Under the pieces are notes generated by a model that saw only the letters and a program-made list of their open reading frames with translations, had not been told where the DNA came from and searched no databases. This document shows, in pieces, positions 34,560 through 44,150 of a stretch of DNA of 49,316 bases. The first letter of the stretch is position 1, and each line of letters starts with the position of its first letter. A program made the position numbers and the translations under genes. The stretch is from Pseudomonadota bacterium (lineage in GTDB: Bacteria; Pseudomonadota; Gammaproteobacteria; Xanthomonadales; SZUA-36): assembly GCA_015222805.1 (NCBI GenBank), contig JADFVZ010000061.1, forward strand, positions 1 to 49,316. Direction: 5' to 3'.

Positions 34560-35380
34560 GCCGGATGAATCGCCTCAGGCAATGTTTTGATACGCTGGCC
34601 ACTACAGGGCGAACTGCACTGGTTCCCTTTGTTACCGCCGGTGATCCATCGGTAGATACTACCGTCGATATCATGCATGCCCTGGTTGATGCAGGCGCAG
34701 ATATTATCGAGCTCGGAATACCTTTCTCAGATCCCATGGCAGACGGACCGGTGATCCAGTTATCCAGTGAACGCGCTATAGAACGCGGCGTCAGTTTAAC
34801 TACAGTGCTGGATAATGTGCATAGTTTTCGCCAAAACAATCAAAACACGCCGGTAGTCTTAATGGGTTATTTAAACCCACTTTACCGGATGACTTTTTCT
34901 GTATTCGCGACAAAAGCTGCAACGGCTGGTGTGGATGCAGTGCTGGTTGTCGACTCGCCGCCCGAAGAATCATCAGAATTTGAAGCCTGCCTTAAGCAAG
35001 CTGATATTTCCATGATCCGCCTGGTAGCACCGACTACTACTGCTGAACGTATGCGCCTGATCGCCAAAAATGCTGGCGGCTTTATTTACTATGTGGCATT
35101 GAAAGGTATTACCGGTGCCGGGAGCAGTAACAATGAGACAGCTTCAAGCCTACAGCGAATTGATACTATGCGCGAACTTTCGGGCTTGCCGGTAGCCGCA
35201 GGTTTCGGTATTAAGGATGCAGAAAGTGCTGCAGCATGGGCCCAGGTCGCGGATGCTGTAGTCATAGGCAGCGCACTGGTAACCAGGCTGGCAGAGTGCA
35301 GCAGCAGTGAGCAGGCTTGTGATACTGTGAAATCTTTTCTTGCGCCAATCCGTACAGCAATGGACAATGTACATAAATAG
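34556..35380 (+). CDS. trpA: Tryptophan synthase alpha chain
   Basis: A 274-residue TIM-barrel enzyme releasing indole from indole-3-glycerol phosphate. The catalytic residues E52 and D63 are in [14 protein letters not shown]. The loop [17 protein letters not shown] and [12 protein letters not shown] are conserved. Its stop codon is at the left foot of the inverted repeat that encloses the accD start. Confidence 0.97.
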   Translation: MSRMNRLRQCFDTLATTGRTALVPFVTAGDPSVDTTVDIMHALVDAGADIIELGIPFSDPMADGPVIQLSSERAIERGVSLTTVLDNVHSFRQNNQNTPVVLMGYLNPLYRMTFSVFATKAATAGVDAVLVVDSPPEESSEFEACLKQADISMIRLVAPTTTAERMRLIAKNAGGFIYYVALKGITGAGSSNNETASSLQRIDTMRELSGLPVAAGFGIKDAESAAAWAQVADAVVIGSALVTRLAECSSSEQACDTVKSFLAPIRTAMDNVHK

Positions 35381-35460
35381 GCGGGCATTATTTGCTTATA
35401 TGTACTGACAAGAACAAGGGATAAAGATAAATGAGCTGGTTTAAAAAATTAATGCCCGCC
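35380..35460 (+). promoter_or_regulatory. Inverted repeat enclosing the accD translation start
   Basis: GGCGGGCATTA (35380-35390) and TAATGCCCGCC (35450-35460) are perfect 11-bp complements. The 59-nt loop holds the accD ribosome binding site (AAGGG) and ATG. In the mRNA this would fold the start region into a closed loop, a possible translational control element. Confidence 0.45.
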
Positions 35461-36315
35461 CGTATCCGTACGGAGAAAAGCCAGAATGCCAGGCAGAGGA
35501 ATGTACCCGAAGGACTTTGGGGGAAATGTTCTGAATGTCAGGCTGTGCTCTATCGGCCGGAGCTTGAACGCAACCTGAATGTATGCCCAAAGTGTGATCA
35601 CCATATGCCAATCAGGGCACGCAAACGCCTGGAGTTATTCCTCGACGAGAAAGGACAGGGCGAACTATTTGCAGACTTGCAGTCGCTGGATCCGCTTAAA
35701 TTCCGCGACAGTAAAAAATACCGGGACAGAATTAATATTGCACAAAAAAAATCCGGGGAAAAAGATGCATTAATCGTTATCAATGGAACGCTGGAAACAA
35801 ACCCTTTGATTTGTTGCGCATTCGATTTTGCTTTTATGGGCGGCTCTATGGGGTCGGTTGTTGGGGAAAAATTTGCCCGTGCCGGTGAATATGCCCTTGA
35901 CCACCAGATACCACTGGTTTGTTTCTCCGCCTCCGGTGGTGCACGCATGCAGGAGGGTCTGCTATCGCTGATGCAGATGGCGAAAACCAGTGCCGTGCTG
36001 GCGCGAATGGCACAGCAGGGCGTACCGTTTATTTCGATTTTAACCCATCCGACAACTGGTGGAGTGACTGCCAGCCTGGCGATGCTGGGTGACATTAACA
36101 TTGCTGAACCCAGGGCGCTTATCGGTTTTGCAGGTCCGCGGGTAATCGAGCAAACAGTCAGGGAGAAACTACCAGAAGGCTTTCAACGTGCTGAGTTTTT
36201 GCTTGAAAAGGGAACTGTCGACATGATTGTTGACCGCCGTGAAATGCGCCATCAAGTGAGTCAGTTACTGCAGAAACTTACAATTGCCTGCCAGCTGAAG
36301 AGGCAGGCCGGGTAA
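35431..36315 (+). CDS. accD: Acetyl-CoA carboxylase carboxyltransferase subunit beta
   Basis: A 294-residue subunit that, with AccA, moves carboxyl from biotin to acetyl-CoA to start fatty acid synthesis. The N-terminal zinc ribbon has two CxxC pairs (CSEC and CPKC) about 20 residues apart. The crotonase-like core shows [30 protein letters not shown] and [11 protein letters not shown]. It lies between trpA and folC, with a 10-bp gap to folC. E. coli carboxyltransferase binds its own mRNA, which makes the inverted repeat around this start worth noting. Confidence 0.97.
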   Translation: MSWFKKLMPARIRTEKSQNARQRNVPEGLWGKCSECQAVLYRPELERNLNVCPKCDHHMPIRARKRLELFLDEKGQGELFADLQSLDPLKFRDSKKYRDRINIAQKKSGEKDALIVINGTLETNPLICCAFDFAFMGGSMGSVVGEKFARAGEYALDHQIPLVCFSASGGARMQEGLLSLMQMAKTSAVLARMAQQGVPFISILTHPTTGGVTASLAMLGDINIAEPRALIGFAGPRVIEQTVREKLPEGFQRAEFLLEKGTVDMIVDRREMRHQVSQLLQKLTIACQLKRQAG

Positions 36316-36324
36316 GTATTTTTG

Positions 36325-37626
36325 ATGAGCAGTAAACTGGGCTGGCAACTTGATGACTGGCTCAGCTATCTTGAACACTTGCACCCGCAGGAAATAGACC
36401 TCGGACTTAAAAGGGTTGCCGAGGTATATCACCGACTGGACAGCCCATGCCCGGCAGGTAAAATTATTATTGTTGCCGGAACCAATGGTAAAGGCTCGGT
36501 CACGGCGCATATCACTGCCCTGGCAACGGCAGCCGGACTTAAGGCAGGCAGTTACACATCTCCGCACCTGCTTACTTTTAATGAACGTTTCAGTATTTGC
36601 GGGCAATGGGCAGGCAGTGAGGCTATCTGCAAGGCGTTTATCCGCATTGAAACTGCGAGAGCAGATATTTCACTGTCATATTTTGAGTTTTCTACCCTGG
36701 CCGGTATATTGCTGTTGGCAGATCAGCTACTGGATGTTGCTGTTTTCGAGGTTGGTCTTGGCGGCAGGCTGGATGCAGTTAATATATTAGATGCCGATTG
36801 TGCGGTCATTACTTCAATTGCCCTCGATCACCAGGACTGGCTGGGTGATACCCTTGATCAAATTGCGCGGGAGAAAGCGGGAATCTTTCGCTGCTTAAGA
36901 AATAATCCCAATTTCAGGCAAAGCATCATTATTGGTGAACGTGAACCACCACCTGGCCTGGTGGATGCGGTTACTGTAAGCGGGCAGGGTGTCAGCTGGC
37001 TAGGTGCTGATTTTGACTGGCGCAAGGACCTTAACGTCGCTGAAATTAAAATCAATTGTAGATCTGAGCTTAATGACCAGGTACTTCCCACATCGCCACT
37101 GGCAGCCCCGGTTCAAAATGATAATCTCGCAGTAGCATTTTGTGCCTTATCCGCTGTTGCAGGAAATTTATGCCTGGATATGGCTAGCCTGACATCAGAA
37201 TTCAATAAGCTGCAGTTGCGTGGACGGCTGGAGAAAATTTCTAGCAGCCCAGATATATATGTCGATGTAGCCCATAACCCGGCAGCAGCAGAAGTCCTGG
37301 TTGCCTGGTTGAAATCGCGCAAAAATACAGGTAGGACATGGGCTGTGTGTGCAATGCTTAAGGATAAGGACAGCGTAGAAGTTGGCCGGATAATCGATCC
37401 GTGGGTTGCTGGCTGGTACCTGGCAGGGCTGGAGGGCCCACGCGGACAGACAGCTGAATCATTGCAGGCAAATGTTACCAGGGTCCTCGAGCAGCCGCAT
37501 CACTGCTACCCGAATGTTCCGACTGCGCTGCAAGTAGCTTCAGAACTGGCTGCAACAGATGACCTGATTTTAGTTTTTGGTTCATTTTTAACGGTGGAGC
37601 AGGCAATTCGGTACTGGAATGAGTAA
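36325..37626 (+). CDS. folC: Dihydrofolate synthase / folylpolyglutamate synthase
   Basis: A 433-residue ATP-dependent Mur-ligase-like enzyme that adds glutamate to dihydropteroate and folates. The P-loop is VAGTNGKGSVTAH, followed by YTSPHLLTFNERF, the VGLGGRLDAVN loop and, in the C-terminal domain, DVAHNPAAAEVL. The frame includes a TTG at 36322 directly before the ATG at 36325, which I use. Standard accD-folC-dedD order. Confidence 0.95.
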   Translation: MSSKLGWQLDDWLSYLEHLHPQEIDLGLKRVAEVYHRLDSPCPAGKIIIVAGTNGKGSVTAHITALATAAGLKAGSYTSPHLLTFNERFSICGQWAGSEAICKAFIRIETARADISLSYFEFSTLAGILLLADQLLDVAVFEVGLGGRLDAVNILDADCAVITSIALDHQDWLGDTLDQIAREKAGIFRCLRNNPNFRQSIIIGEREPPPGLVDAVTVSGQGVSWLGADFDWRKDLNVAEIKINCRSELNDQVLPTSPLAAPVQNDNLAVAFCALSAVAGNLCLDMASLTSEFNKLQLRGRLEKISSSPDIYVDVAHNPAAAEVLVAWLKSRKNTGRTWAVCAMLKDKDSVEVGRIIDPWVAGWYLAGLEGPRGQTAESLQANVTRVLEQPHHCYPNVPTALQVASELAATDDLILVFGSFLTVEQAIRYWNE

Positions 37627-37686
37627 ACTATCATCATTCCGTCTATAGTAATTTGACCCGTTTTATAACTTGGAGAAAAATCGCGT

Positions 37687-38652
37687 ATGGATAAGGCGCT
37701 GAAACAACGCTTAACCGGTGCAATCATTCTTATTGCGCTGGCGATTATTTTCCTGCCTATGTTGCTGGATGGTGAACGCCAGCAACAGCAGAAGTCACGA
37801 ATAGAACTGCCACAGCAGCCTGTGGTCAATTTTCCCACCCGGCGTTTACCGATCGGACAACATCAGTCATCACCACAGTCCTCTGTGACCGGGCCAGTTA
37901 ATGAAACTGTGCCTGCCGGGACTGAATTAATCCCTGCACCCATGGGGGAAAACCCTGGCGAGCCTGATAAAGGGGAAGGAGTGGTGATTGTTCCTTTGAA
38001 CTCCGCCACTCGCCAATCGGCTGAAATAGTAACTGATAGCCAGGCTGAAGAGACCACCAGGCCGGCGGGGGAAACAGCACCTGATCAGCTTGCGAGTGTA
38101 GAGCCAGAAGCAAGCATGGCGGCAGAACCATCGGCGCTACCGGCTACTGGCGGGCAATGGAAATTACAGGTAGCTAGCTTTGCGGGTCAGGGAAATGCCG
38201 AGAAACTGATGGCACGCTTACGGCGCACAGGTTACCAGGCCAATATTGATGTTCTGAAGCGGAATAAGACCACACTATATCGGGTCCTGGTACAGGGTTA
38301 CCCGGACCGAAACGCTGCCAGCTTTGCCGCACAGTCAATTAGCAAACAGATTGAAGGTGTTAACCCGACAGTCATACCACCGGAGAGTATGACTGATGAT
38401 CCGGCTGTTGACACTGCAGTGGCCAATCCTGGTACTCGATGGGTTGTACAGGTTGGCAGTTTTGGTCAACCGGAGAATGCGGAAAAACTGGTCCAGCAAC
38501 TGCAAAAACAGGGCTATACCGCCTACAGGCAACAAAGCGGTAGCATTCACAAAGTCCTGGTCGGACCAATGATCAGCCGGGACAAGGCAGTTCGACAGCG
38601 AGATGAGATATTCCAGAAAAATAAAATTAAAGGCATGGTGAAGGAAAGCTAA
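37687..38652 (+). CDS. dedD: DedD-like cell-division protein with two SPOR domains
   Basis: A 321-residue inner-membrane protein with a short cytoplasmic start, one helix (GAIILIALAIIFLPMLL, about residues 11-27), a proline/glutamate-rich periplasmic linker and two SPOR domains: about residues 158-235 (WKLQVASFAGQGNAEKL) and 247-321 (WVVQVGSFGQPENAEKL). SPOR domains bind denuded septal peptidoglycan. E. coli DedD has one such domain, so the tandem pair is a variation. Its stop overlaps the cvpA ATG by one base (TAATG). Confidence 0.92.
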   Translation: MDKALKQRLTGAIILIALAIIFLPMLLDGERQQQQKSRIELPQQPVVNFPTRRLPIGQHQSSPQSSVTGPVNETVPAGTELIPAPMGENPGEPDKGEGVVIVPLNSATRQSAEIVTDSQAEETTRPAGETAPDQLASVEPEASMAAEPSALPATGGQWKLQVASFAGQGNAEKLMARLRRTGYQANIDVLKRNKTTLYRVLVQGYPDRNAASFAAQSISKQIEGVNPTVIPPESMTDDPAVDTAVANPGTRWVVQVGSFGQPENAEKLVQQLQKQGYTAYRQQSGSIHKVLVGPMISRDKAVRQRDEIFQKNKIKGMVKES

Positions 38653-39239
38653 TGAATTGGCCGGATTATGTCATCTTTGCAATCCTGGGTTTATCCGTAA
38701 TTGTCGGATTTTTTCGCGGTTTTTTACATGAAGTCCTTGGCCTGGTTATCTGGGCTGCTGCATTCTGGGTTGCGTTTACTTTTACCGCAAGCCTCACACC
38801 ATTCCTGGAAAATGGAATTGAACTCCCTTCTGCACGTACTGCGATCGCCTTCGCCATGTTGTTTTTAGTGGCACTGATTATTGGTGGTTTAATCAGTTGG
38901 CTGATTGGCCAAATGGTTGAGAAAACCGGCCTCAGTGGCACTGACCGTTTGCTGGGAGGAGTGTTTGGTGTTATTCGTGGTTTAGCGCTGGTTATTTTAC
39001 TCTTGCTTCTGGCAGGGTTTACTCCCTTACCGAAAGATCCCTGGTTCCAGCAGTCTCCAATCATTCAGAAGCTAGTGCCACTGGCAGAATGGAGTGCAGG
39101 TTTTGTTCCGGAGTCTGTTCGTGAGCATATAGCATTCGATGCAGATAAAGAAACTACTGCAGCTGATGTTCTTCTTGATGCAGGTGTCAGGGGCCTTCGT
39201 GGAGAGGAGGAAGAGGGTAGTGGGGGCAATGAATCGTGA
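38652..39239 (+). CDS. cvpA: CvpA family inner-membrane protein
   Basis: A 195-residue protein with four hydrophobic segments (about residues 4-22, 27-47, 64-85 and 103-122), named for colicin V production and tied in E. coli to envelope homeostasis. The conserved start NWPDYVIFAILGLSVIVGFFRGF and GGLISWLIGQMVEKTGLSGTDRLLGGVFGVIRG are clear. The C-terminal tail is acidic and glycine-rich. It is coupled to dedD and lies 54 bp before purF. Confidence 0.94.
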   Translation: MNWPDYVIFAILGLSVIVGFFRGFLHEVLGLVIWAAAFWVAFTFTASLTPFLENGIELPSARTAIAFAMLFLVALIIGGLISWLIGQMVEKTGLSGTDRLLGGVFGVIRGLALVILLLLLAGFTPLPKDPWFQQSPIIQKLVPLAEWSAGFVPESVREHIAFDADKETTAADVLLDAGVRGLRGEEEEGSGGNES

Positions 39240-39293
39240 TAGAATAAACATCGATTTTTCAGGTTTTTCAGCTCTATAACAGGAATAAATATC

Positions 39294-40784
39294 GTGTGTG
39301 GAATAGTAGGGGTCGTTGGTCATTATAGTGTTGCATCAGTCCTGCTGGATGCGCTGACCGCATTGCAGCACAGGGGGCAGGATGCTGCCGGTATAGCAAC
39401 CCTCGATAAGCGAAAAATCCATCTTTATAAAGCCAATGGCCTGGTCAAGGATGTGTTTGATGAAAGCAGTTTGTTGCCACTGACTGGTAATGTGGGTATT
39501 GCGCATATACGTTATCCGACGGCAGGTTGTTCACAGCAGGAAGAAGCCCAGCCGATGTATGTCAATTCCCCGTACGGAATTGCATTGGCTCATAACGGCA
39601 ACCTCACCAATAAAGATGCATTAAAAAAAGAACTGTTTGAAACTGACCGGCGCCATCTCAATACTGAATCCGATTCTGAAGTCCTGTTAAATATCCTCGC
39701 CCATGAAATCCAGGACCAGCACCCGGATAAACTGCGTCCGGAACATTTATTCAAGGCGGTCGAGGGTGTGCATAAGCGCTGTCACGGCGGTTACGCATCA
39801 ATTGCCCTGATTCCAACCTTTGGCGTGGTAGGTTTCCGTGACCTCAACGGTATCCGGCCTGCTGTGTTGGGCAAGCGGGAATCCGATCGGGGAACACAGT
39901 ATGCGATTGCCTCTGAAAGTGTAGCCCTGGATATTATTGGATTTGAAACCATCCGTGATTTAGCTCCGGGGGAAACTATCGTGCTGACCCTTGATGGTGA
40001 AATCCACAGTTATACCAGTGAACAGGCCAAGCCGCTTACCCCGTGTATTTTTGAATATGTTTACTTTGCACGGCCCGATTCAATGATGGACGATATTTCT
40101 GTGTATAAAGCCCGTTTACGCATGGGCGAGGCACTCGCACTTAAGATCCAGCGCCTGCGCCCGGAGCATGATATCGATGTGGTCATACCGGTGCCGGATA
40201 CATCCCGGACTTCAGCCTTGCCCCTGGCCTACGCACTGGATGTTAAGTACCGTGAAGGCTTTATGAAGAACCGCTATATCGGGCGTACATTTATTATGCC
40301 TGGGCAGGAAGAGCGGCAAAAATCGGTAAAGCGCAAACTTAATCCTATCGCCCTGGAATTCCGTAATAAAAATGTGCTGCTGGTTGATGACTCGATAGTC
40401 CGGGGGACTACTTCCCGACAGATTATCCAGATGGCCAGGGATGCCGGTGCACGTAAAGTCTACCTGGCTTCTGCGGCGCCTCCGGTTCGTTATCCTAATG
40501 TTTATGGCATTGATATGCCGGCCGCAAATGAACTGATAGCACATGGAAAAACTGAACTTGAGGTGCAGCGAGAAATTGGTGCAGACTGGTTAATCTACCA
40601 GGAACTCGATGACCTGATAGATGCCTGCAGGGAAGGTAATCCTGCAATTAAACAATTTGATACCTCCTGTTTTTCCGGTGAATATGTTACCGAACTGGAA
40701 CCTGGTTATTTGCAGAAACTCGAACTACAGCGTTCAGACCAGGCCAAGCGAAAAGAACAGAAACCAGCGGCCTCTGTGGCTTGA
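39294..40784 (+). CDS. purF: Amidophosphoribosyltransferase
   Basis: A 496-residue enzyme of the first committed purine step, making phosphoribosylamine from PRPP and glutamine. The start is GTG followed at once by the catalytic cysteine codon (MCGIVGVVGH), so the nucleophile becomes N-terminal after processing. The glutaminase domain has RYPTAG and LAHNGNLTN; the PRPP loop VLLVDDSIVRGTTSRQI is in the second domain. AGGA lies about ten bases upstream. Confidence 0.97.
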   Translation: MCGIVGVVGHYSVASVLLDALTALQHRGQDAAGIATLDKRKIHLYKANGLVKDVFDESSLLPLTGNVGIAHIRYPTAGCSQQEEAQPMYVNSPYGIALAHNGNLTNKDALKKELFETDRRHLNTESDSEVLLNILAHEIQDQHPDKLRPEHLFKAVEGVHKRCHGGYASIALIPTFGVVGFRDLNGIRPAVLGKRESDRGTQYAIASESVALDIIGFETIRDLAPGETIVLTLDGEIHSYTSEQAKPLTPCIFEYVYFARPDSMMDDISVYKARLRMGEALALKIQRLRPEHDIDVVIPVPDTSRTSALPLAYALDVKYREGFMKNRYIGRTFIMPGQEERQKSVKRKLNPIALEFRNKNVLLVDDSIVRGTTSRQIIQMARDAGARKVYLASAAPPVRYPNVYGIDMPAANELIAHGKTELEVQREIGADWLIYQELDDLIDACREGNPAIKQFDTSCFSGEYVTELEPGYLQKLELQRSDQAKRKEQKPAASVA

Positions 40785-40808
40785 TTAATATACTGATGAT
40801 ATAGGCCT

Positions 40809-42299
40809 ATGGAAAATTACCTGACAGCTGCATCAACAGATGCACAAAACGAACCCATGTCCAAAGTGGATACTACCTGGTTGCGCATGGAGCAACCGGA
40901 TAACCTGATGATGATCACCGGGTTTATGGTGTTTTCAGACCCACTTGACCCGGAAAAATTCAGGGATGTTATTATTAATCGCCTGCTTGCATTCCGGCGT
41001 TTCCGGCAAAAAGCAGTACGGCATGTCAATGGCGCACGCTGGGAAATGGATAAGAATTTTGATCTCGATACCCATATCCGCAAAGCGGCATTACCGGGGG
41101 CATCCGGAAAGATAGAACTGGAAGCATTTGTCAGTGACCTGGCATCTACGCCGCTTGATCCGACCCGGCCATTGTGGCAGTTCCACCTGATAGAAAATTA
41201 CCAGGGGGGGCATGTACTGGTTACCCGCTTCCATCACTGTATCGCAGACGGAATAGCGCTGATCCAGGTGCTGCTCTCATTGACCGATGATGCTGCCGAG
41301 CAGTCGGAAAGAAAAGTAAATCGCCAAAGCTATCGTAAACGTAAAGCCACCGAACACAACCTGTTTAACCGTCTGATTGAACCAGCGCGTGAAGGTATAG
41401 ACCTTATAACCCACATGAGCAAGCTGGTCGTGCAGGAAGGCACACAGCTGTTACAGCATCCAGATAAATTGCGCGATTATGCCGAAGAAGCGGGTGCGAT
41501 GGGCAAAGAACTGCTTAGCCTGCTGGCCTTGCCTGATGATCCTGAAACGGTATTTAAAGGTCCCATGGGCTCGCGTAAACGTGTTGCCTGGGCTGACTCC
41601 ATTCCCCTGAATGAGGTCAAGGCAGCCTGTGCTTCGCTTGACTGTACCGTAAATGACCTCTTAATTGCAGCCGTCAGCGGTGCCATTAATAGCTGGCTGA
41701 TCGAACGCGGTGAAGACCTGGAAGCAATGGGTGAAATTCGTGCCACGGTTCCGGTGAACCTGCGTCCGCTTGAGCATGCCCTGGATTTGGGCAATCATTT
41801 TGGGTTGGTATTCCTGTCCCTGCCGGTCGATGAAAGCAATCCCCTGGCACGTATAGCTAAAATCCACGAACGCATGGTGGAACTAAAATCATCACACCAG
41901 GCCCAGGTCTCACTCGGGGTTATGGCAACCCTGGGACTTTCTCCAGCCTGGGTACAAAAACCGTTCCTCGATGCCATCAGCCAGAAAGCCAGTGCGGTAT
42001 TGACCAATGTTCCTGGACCTAAGCAAGCGCTGTATATGGCTGGCACTAAGGTTGAAGAAATGATGTTTTGGGTGCCGCAGAATGGTGAAATCGGTATGGG
42101 AATATCGATATTAAGTTATAACGATAATGTCTATTTCGGGCTGATAACCGATAAGCTTATTGTCAGTGATCCGGAAGATATCATTAACCGCTTCCGTCCA
42201 GAATTCGAAAAGATTTTATACCTGGCGCTTAATTTCCCGGAATTGACCCACAGGGACCATCAACTGGTTGAGTCCCTGATGTGGGAGCAGGCGACCTGA
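40809..42299 (+). CDS. Wax ester synthase / diacylglycerol acyltransferase (WS/DGAT)
   Basis: A 496-residue acyltransferase that joins acyl-CoA to fatty alcohols or diacylglycerol to make storage wax esters or triacylglycerol. The active-site HHxxxDG is FHHCIADG (H142, H143, D147); PLDPTRPLWQFHLIE, the NDLLIAAVSGAI segment, ATVPVNLRP and LTNVPGP are conserved family blocks. The family N-terminus (PMSKVDTTWLRMEQPDN) begins at residue 16, so the first 15 residues are an extension or Met17 is the start; AGG before the first ATG favours the longer form. It stands in the storage-lipid neighbourhood with the acyl-CoA reductase 3 kb downstream, which would supply alcohol. Confidence 0.93.
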   Translation: MENYLTAASTDAQNEPMSKVDTTWLRMEQPDNLMMITGFMVFSDPLDPEKFRDVIINRLLAFRRFRQKAVRHVNGARWEMDKNFDLDTHIRKAALPGASGKIELEAFVSDLASTPLDPTRPLWQFHLIENYQGGHVLVTRFHHCIADGIALIQVLLSLTDDAAEQSERKVNRQSYRKRKATEHNLFNRLIEPAREGIDLITHMSKLVVQEGTQLLQHPDKLRDYAEEAGAMGKELLSLLALPDDPETVFKGPMGSRKRVAWADSIPLNEVKAACASLDCTVNDLLIAAVSGAINSWLIERGEDLEAMGEIRATVPVNLRPLEHALDLGNHFGLVFLSLPVDESNPLARIAKIHERMVELKSSHQAQVSLGVMATLGLSPAWVQKPFLDAISQKASAVLTNVPGPKQALYMAGTKVEEMMFWVPQNGEIGMGISILSYNDNVYFGLITDKLIVSDPEDIINRFRPEFEKILYLALNFPELTHRDHQLVESLMWEQAT

Positions 42300-42332
42300 T
42301 AGATTACCAGGCCGATTGTTTAGCTGGCAGGC

Positions 42333-43112
42333 CTATTCGAGTTCGGATAGTGCCTGTAGGCGATCAAGGATTTCCATTGCTTCATAGGGTTCGCACTCTC
42401 CGGCATTGATATACGCCTGGGTTACGTCGTCTATCCTTTTGTCCCCGTAGAGCAGGTAAAGTCCATTACCGTATTCCATGTGGGCAACCGGTGAGTCCGG
42501 GGTCAGTGCCAATGCCTGCTCGAAACTCTCAAGTGACACCTCTTCTGAAGCACCATAGGTCATCGAACCGATAAATTTGCCGATTTTATCGATTACCTCG
42601 GCGTGGTATAAGCCCAGTGCAATATGCGCCTCAGCGTGGGCGGGATCCAGTTCCAGCGTGCTTTCCAGGGCAGTTTTAATCTTGCCGCCATAGCCTTTTT
42701 TCAAGGCCGCCATAATGGAAATCAACTGGCTCAGGCGACCCAGGGCAAAACCCTGGAAGTACCAGGCATTGACATCACCTGGATTACTCGAGGCAGCAGC
42801 TTCTGCGCGGGCAACAATATCTTCATACATGGCCTGCCGCTGGTTATCATCTTCTTCCAGGTGATTGGCATACATCCCGCAGGCCTTGTTGGCGACAACA
42901 TGTCCTTCTTCGCCAATTTTATTGGCCAGTTCATAAGCCGCAGCGAATTCTCCCTGGTGATAGTGGCGCCAGGCCTGTTGTACGTCCGGGTTTTCAGGCC
43001 AGGGTTCACAATCACCCAGATGCAGGCGTTCCCAGTTGTTTTCTAGCTCCTCACCGGCATAAGAATAGGTGTCATAGGGAAATTCGATCCATTGGCTTGT
43101 ATTAACTGGCAT
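42333..43112 (-). CDS. TPR-like helical repeat protein of unknown function
   Basis: A 259-residue soluble protein with no signal peptide. Helical repeats with TPR spacing are visible: AWRHYHQGEFAAAYELA (about 46-62), DVNAWYFQGFALGRLSQL (about 114-131), ALESTLELDPAHAEAHIALGLYHAEV (about 147-172) and SFEQALALTPDSPVAHMEYGNGLYLLYG (about 195-222). Such repeats bind proteins. It is convergent with the wax ester synthase and divergent from the phasin. No function can be assigned; a role in lipid-granule biology is only suggested by place. Confidence 0.75.
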   Translation of the reverse strand: MPVNTSQWIEFPYDTYSYAGEELENNWERLHLGDCEPWPENPDVQQAWRHYHQGEFAAAYELANKIGEEGHVVANKACGMYANHLEEDDNQRQAMYEDIVARAEAAASSNPGDVNAWYFQGFALGRLSQLISIMAALKKGYGGKIKTALESTLELDPAHAEAHIALGLYHAEVIDKIGKFIGSMTYGASEEVSLESFEQALALTPDSPVAHMEYGNGLYLLYGDKRIDDVTQAYINAGECEPYEAMEILDRLQALSELE

Positions 43113-43288
43113 GCGTAAGTCCTTGATAGTAAATATTAATATGTAAGGTTCTGTTTATTGTACCGGATTAATTTAGATATTGTGCCGGGAAAGGAAAACT
43201 TTCTTTGTTTTTAGTGTGATCACTCTAGACTTAATCCGTATCCTATGTCTGTCGATGAAGACAATTCATTTAATTTAAGGAGGCTGTC

Positions 43289-44101
43289 ATGGCTGTTAAA
43301 AAGAAAATTTTAAAGAAAAAATTGAGCAAGAAAAATGTAAGTAAAGCGGCAAAGAGCAATTTGATCCTCGATTCTGCCAATGAAATCTGGCTGGCTGGTT
43401 TAGGTGCATTTGCAATGGCACAGAAAGAAAGTGCCAAAGCAGTGGATGCTGGTGGTCAATTGTTTGATAGCCTGGTTAAAGAAGGCACTAAAGTTGACAA
43501 GAAAACTCGCGATGCAGCAGTAAATGCCGTTGATGATCTGAAAGACAGCGTCGATGATATCCGTGATAACCTCGAAAATCGGGTCAGTTCAGCACGCAAA
43601 CAGGCTACCCAGAACTGGGATCGCATGGAAAATGTATTTGAAGAACGCGTTACCCGTGTATTAGGTCGCCTGGGTGTTCCTACTGCTGATGACCTGAAAG
43701 CTTTCGCTGATCGTGTACAGGAACTGGCTGAAAAAGTTAAAACTATCACCGAGCAGGAATTTGGCCGGGTAAGCCAGATGGTAAGTAAAGATGCAAAAAC
43801 TATTGCAGCTGACGCCAAAAAAGTAACTCGTACTGTTAAACGTACGGTTAAGAAAGATGCCAAACTGGTTACTACTGATGCGAAGAAAGTCAGTCGATCT
43901 ACCAAGAAAACTGTTCGTAAAGTTAAAGCAACTGCGGTGAAGGCTGTTAAGACTGCGCCAAAGAAAGCGGCTCCTAAAAAAGCCGTTGCCAGGAAACCAG
44001 CGGTGAAAAAACCTGCAGTAAAGAAGGCCGTTTCCAAAGCTAAAACAACAGTTAAGGCAGACCTGAAGAAAGTTGAAACTGAACTCAAAAAAGCAGTTTA
44101 A
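43289..44101 (+). CDS. PhaF-like phasin (PHA granule-associated protein) with histone H1-like tail
   Basis: A 270-residue protein of two parts. Residues 20-165 match the polyhydroxyalkanoate granule-associated phasin (PhaI/PhaF) family: EIWLAGLGAFAMAQKES, then amphipathic coiled-coil helices (DAAVNAVDDLKDSVDDIRDNLENRV). Residues 170-270 are a lysine/alanine/proline-rich tail with repeated AKKV and KKPAVKKA units, like the DNA-binding tail of PhaF and histone H1. Known PhaF coats granules and ties them to the nucleoid for segregation. AAGGAGG lies seven bases before the ATG, suggesting high expression. A strong terminator follows. No PHA synthase is in the window. Confidence 0.88.
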   Translation: MAVKKKILKKKLSKKNVSKAAKSNLILDSANEIWLAGLGAFAMAQKESAKAVDAGGQLFDSLVKEGTKVDKKTRDAAVNAVDDLKDSVDDIRDNLENRVSSARKQATQNWDRMENVFEERVTRVLGRLGVPTADDLKAFADRVQELAEKVKTITEQEFGRVSQMVSKDAKTIAADAKKVTRTVKRTVKKDAKLVTTDAKKVSRSTKKTVRKVKATAVKAVKTAPKKAAPKKAVARKPAVKKPAVKKAVSKAKTTVKADLKKVETELKKAV

Positions 44102-44120
44102 TTAAACTTTAAGCAATAGG

Positions 44121-44149
44121 AAAGGCCCGGCTTGTCCGGGCCTTTTTTT
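44121..44149. terminator. Rho-independent terminator of the phasin gene
   Basis: aaaggcccgg (44121-44130) and ccgggccttt (44136-44145) form a perfect 10-bp stem with a 5-nt loop, then a T-tract to 44149. It ends directly beside the tetR stop and may serve the minus strand less well. Confidence 0.92.
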
Positions 44150-44150
44150 G

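Noticed and set aside
42309-42334. AGGCC/GGCCT inverted repeat between the convergent WS/DGAT and TPR genes
   Set aside because: Only five pairs, with a 16-nt loop and no T-tract; too weak to call a terminator.
43456-44088. 210-codon minus-strand frame inside the phasin gene
   Set aside because: It mirrors the lysine-rich repeats of the phasin as phenylalanine/threonine-rich sequence; the phasin frame has the perfect ribosome binding site and terminator.
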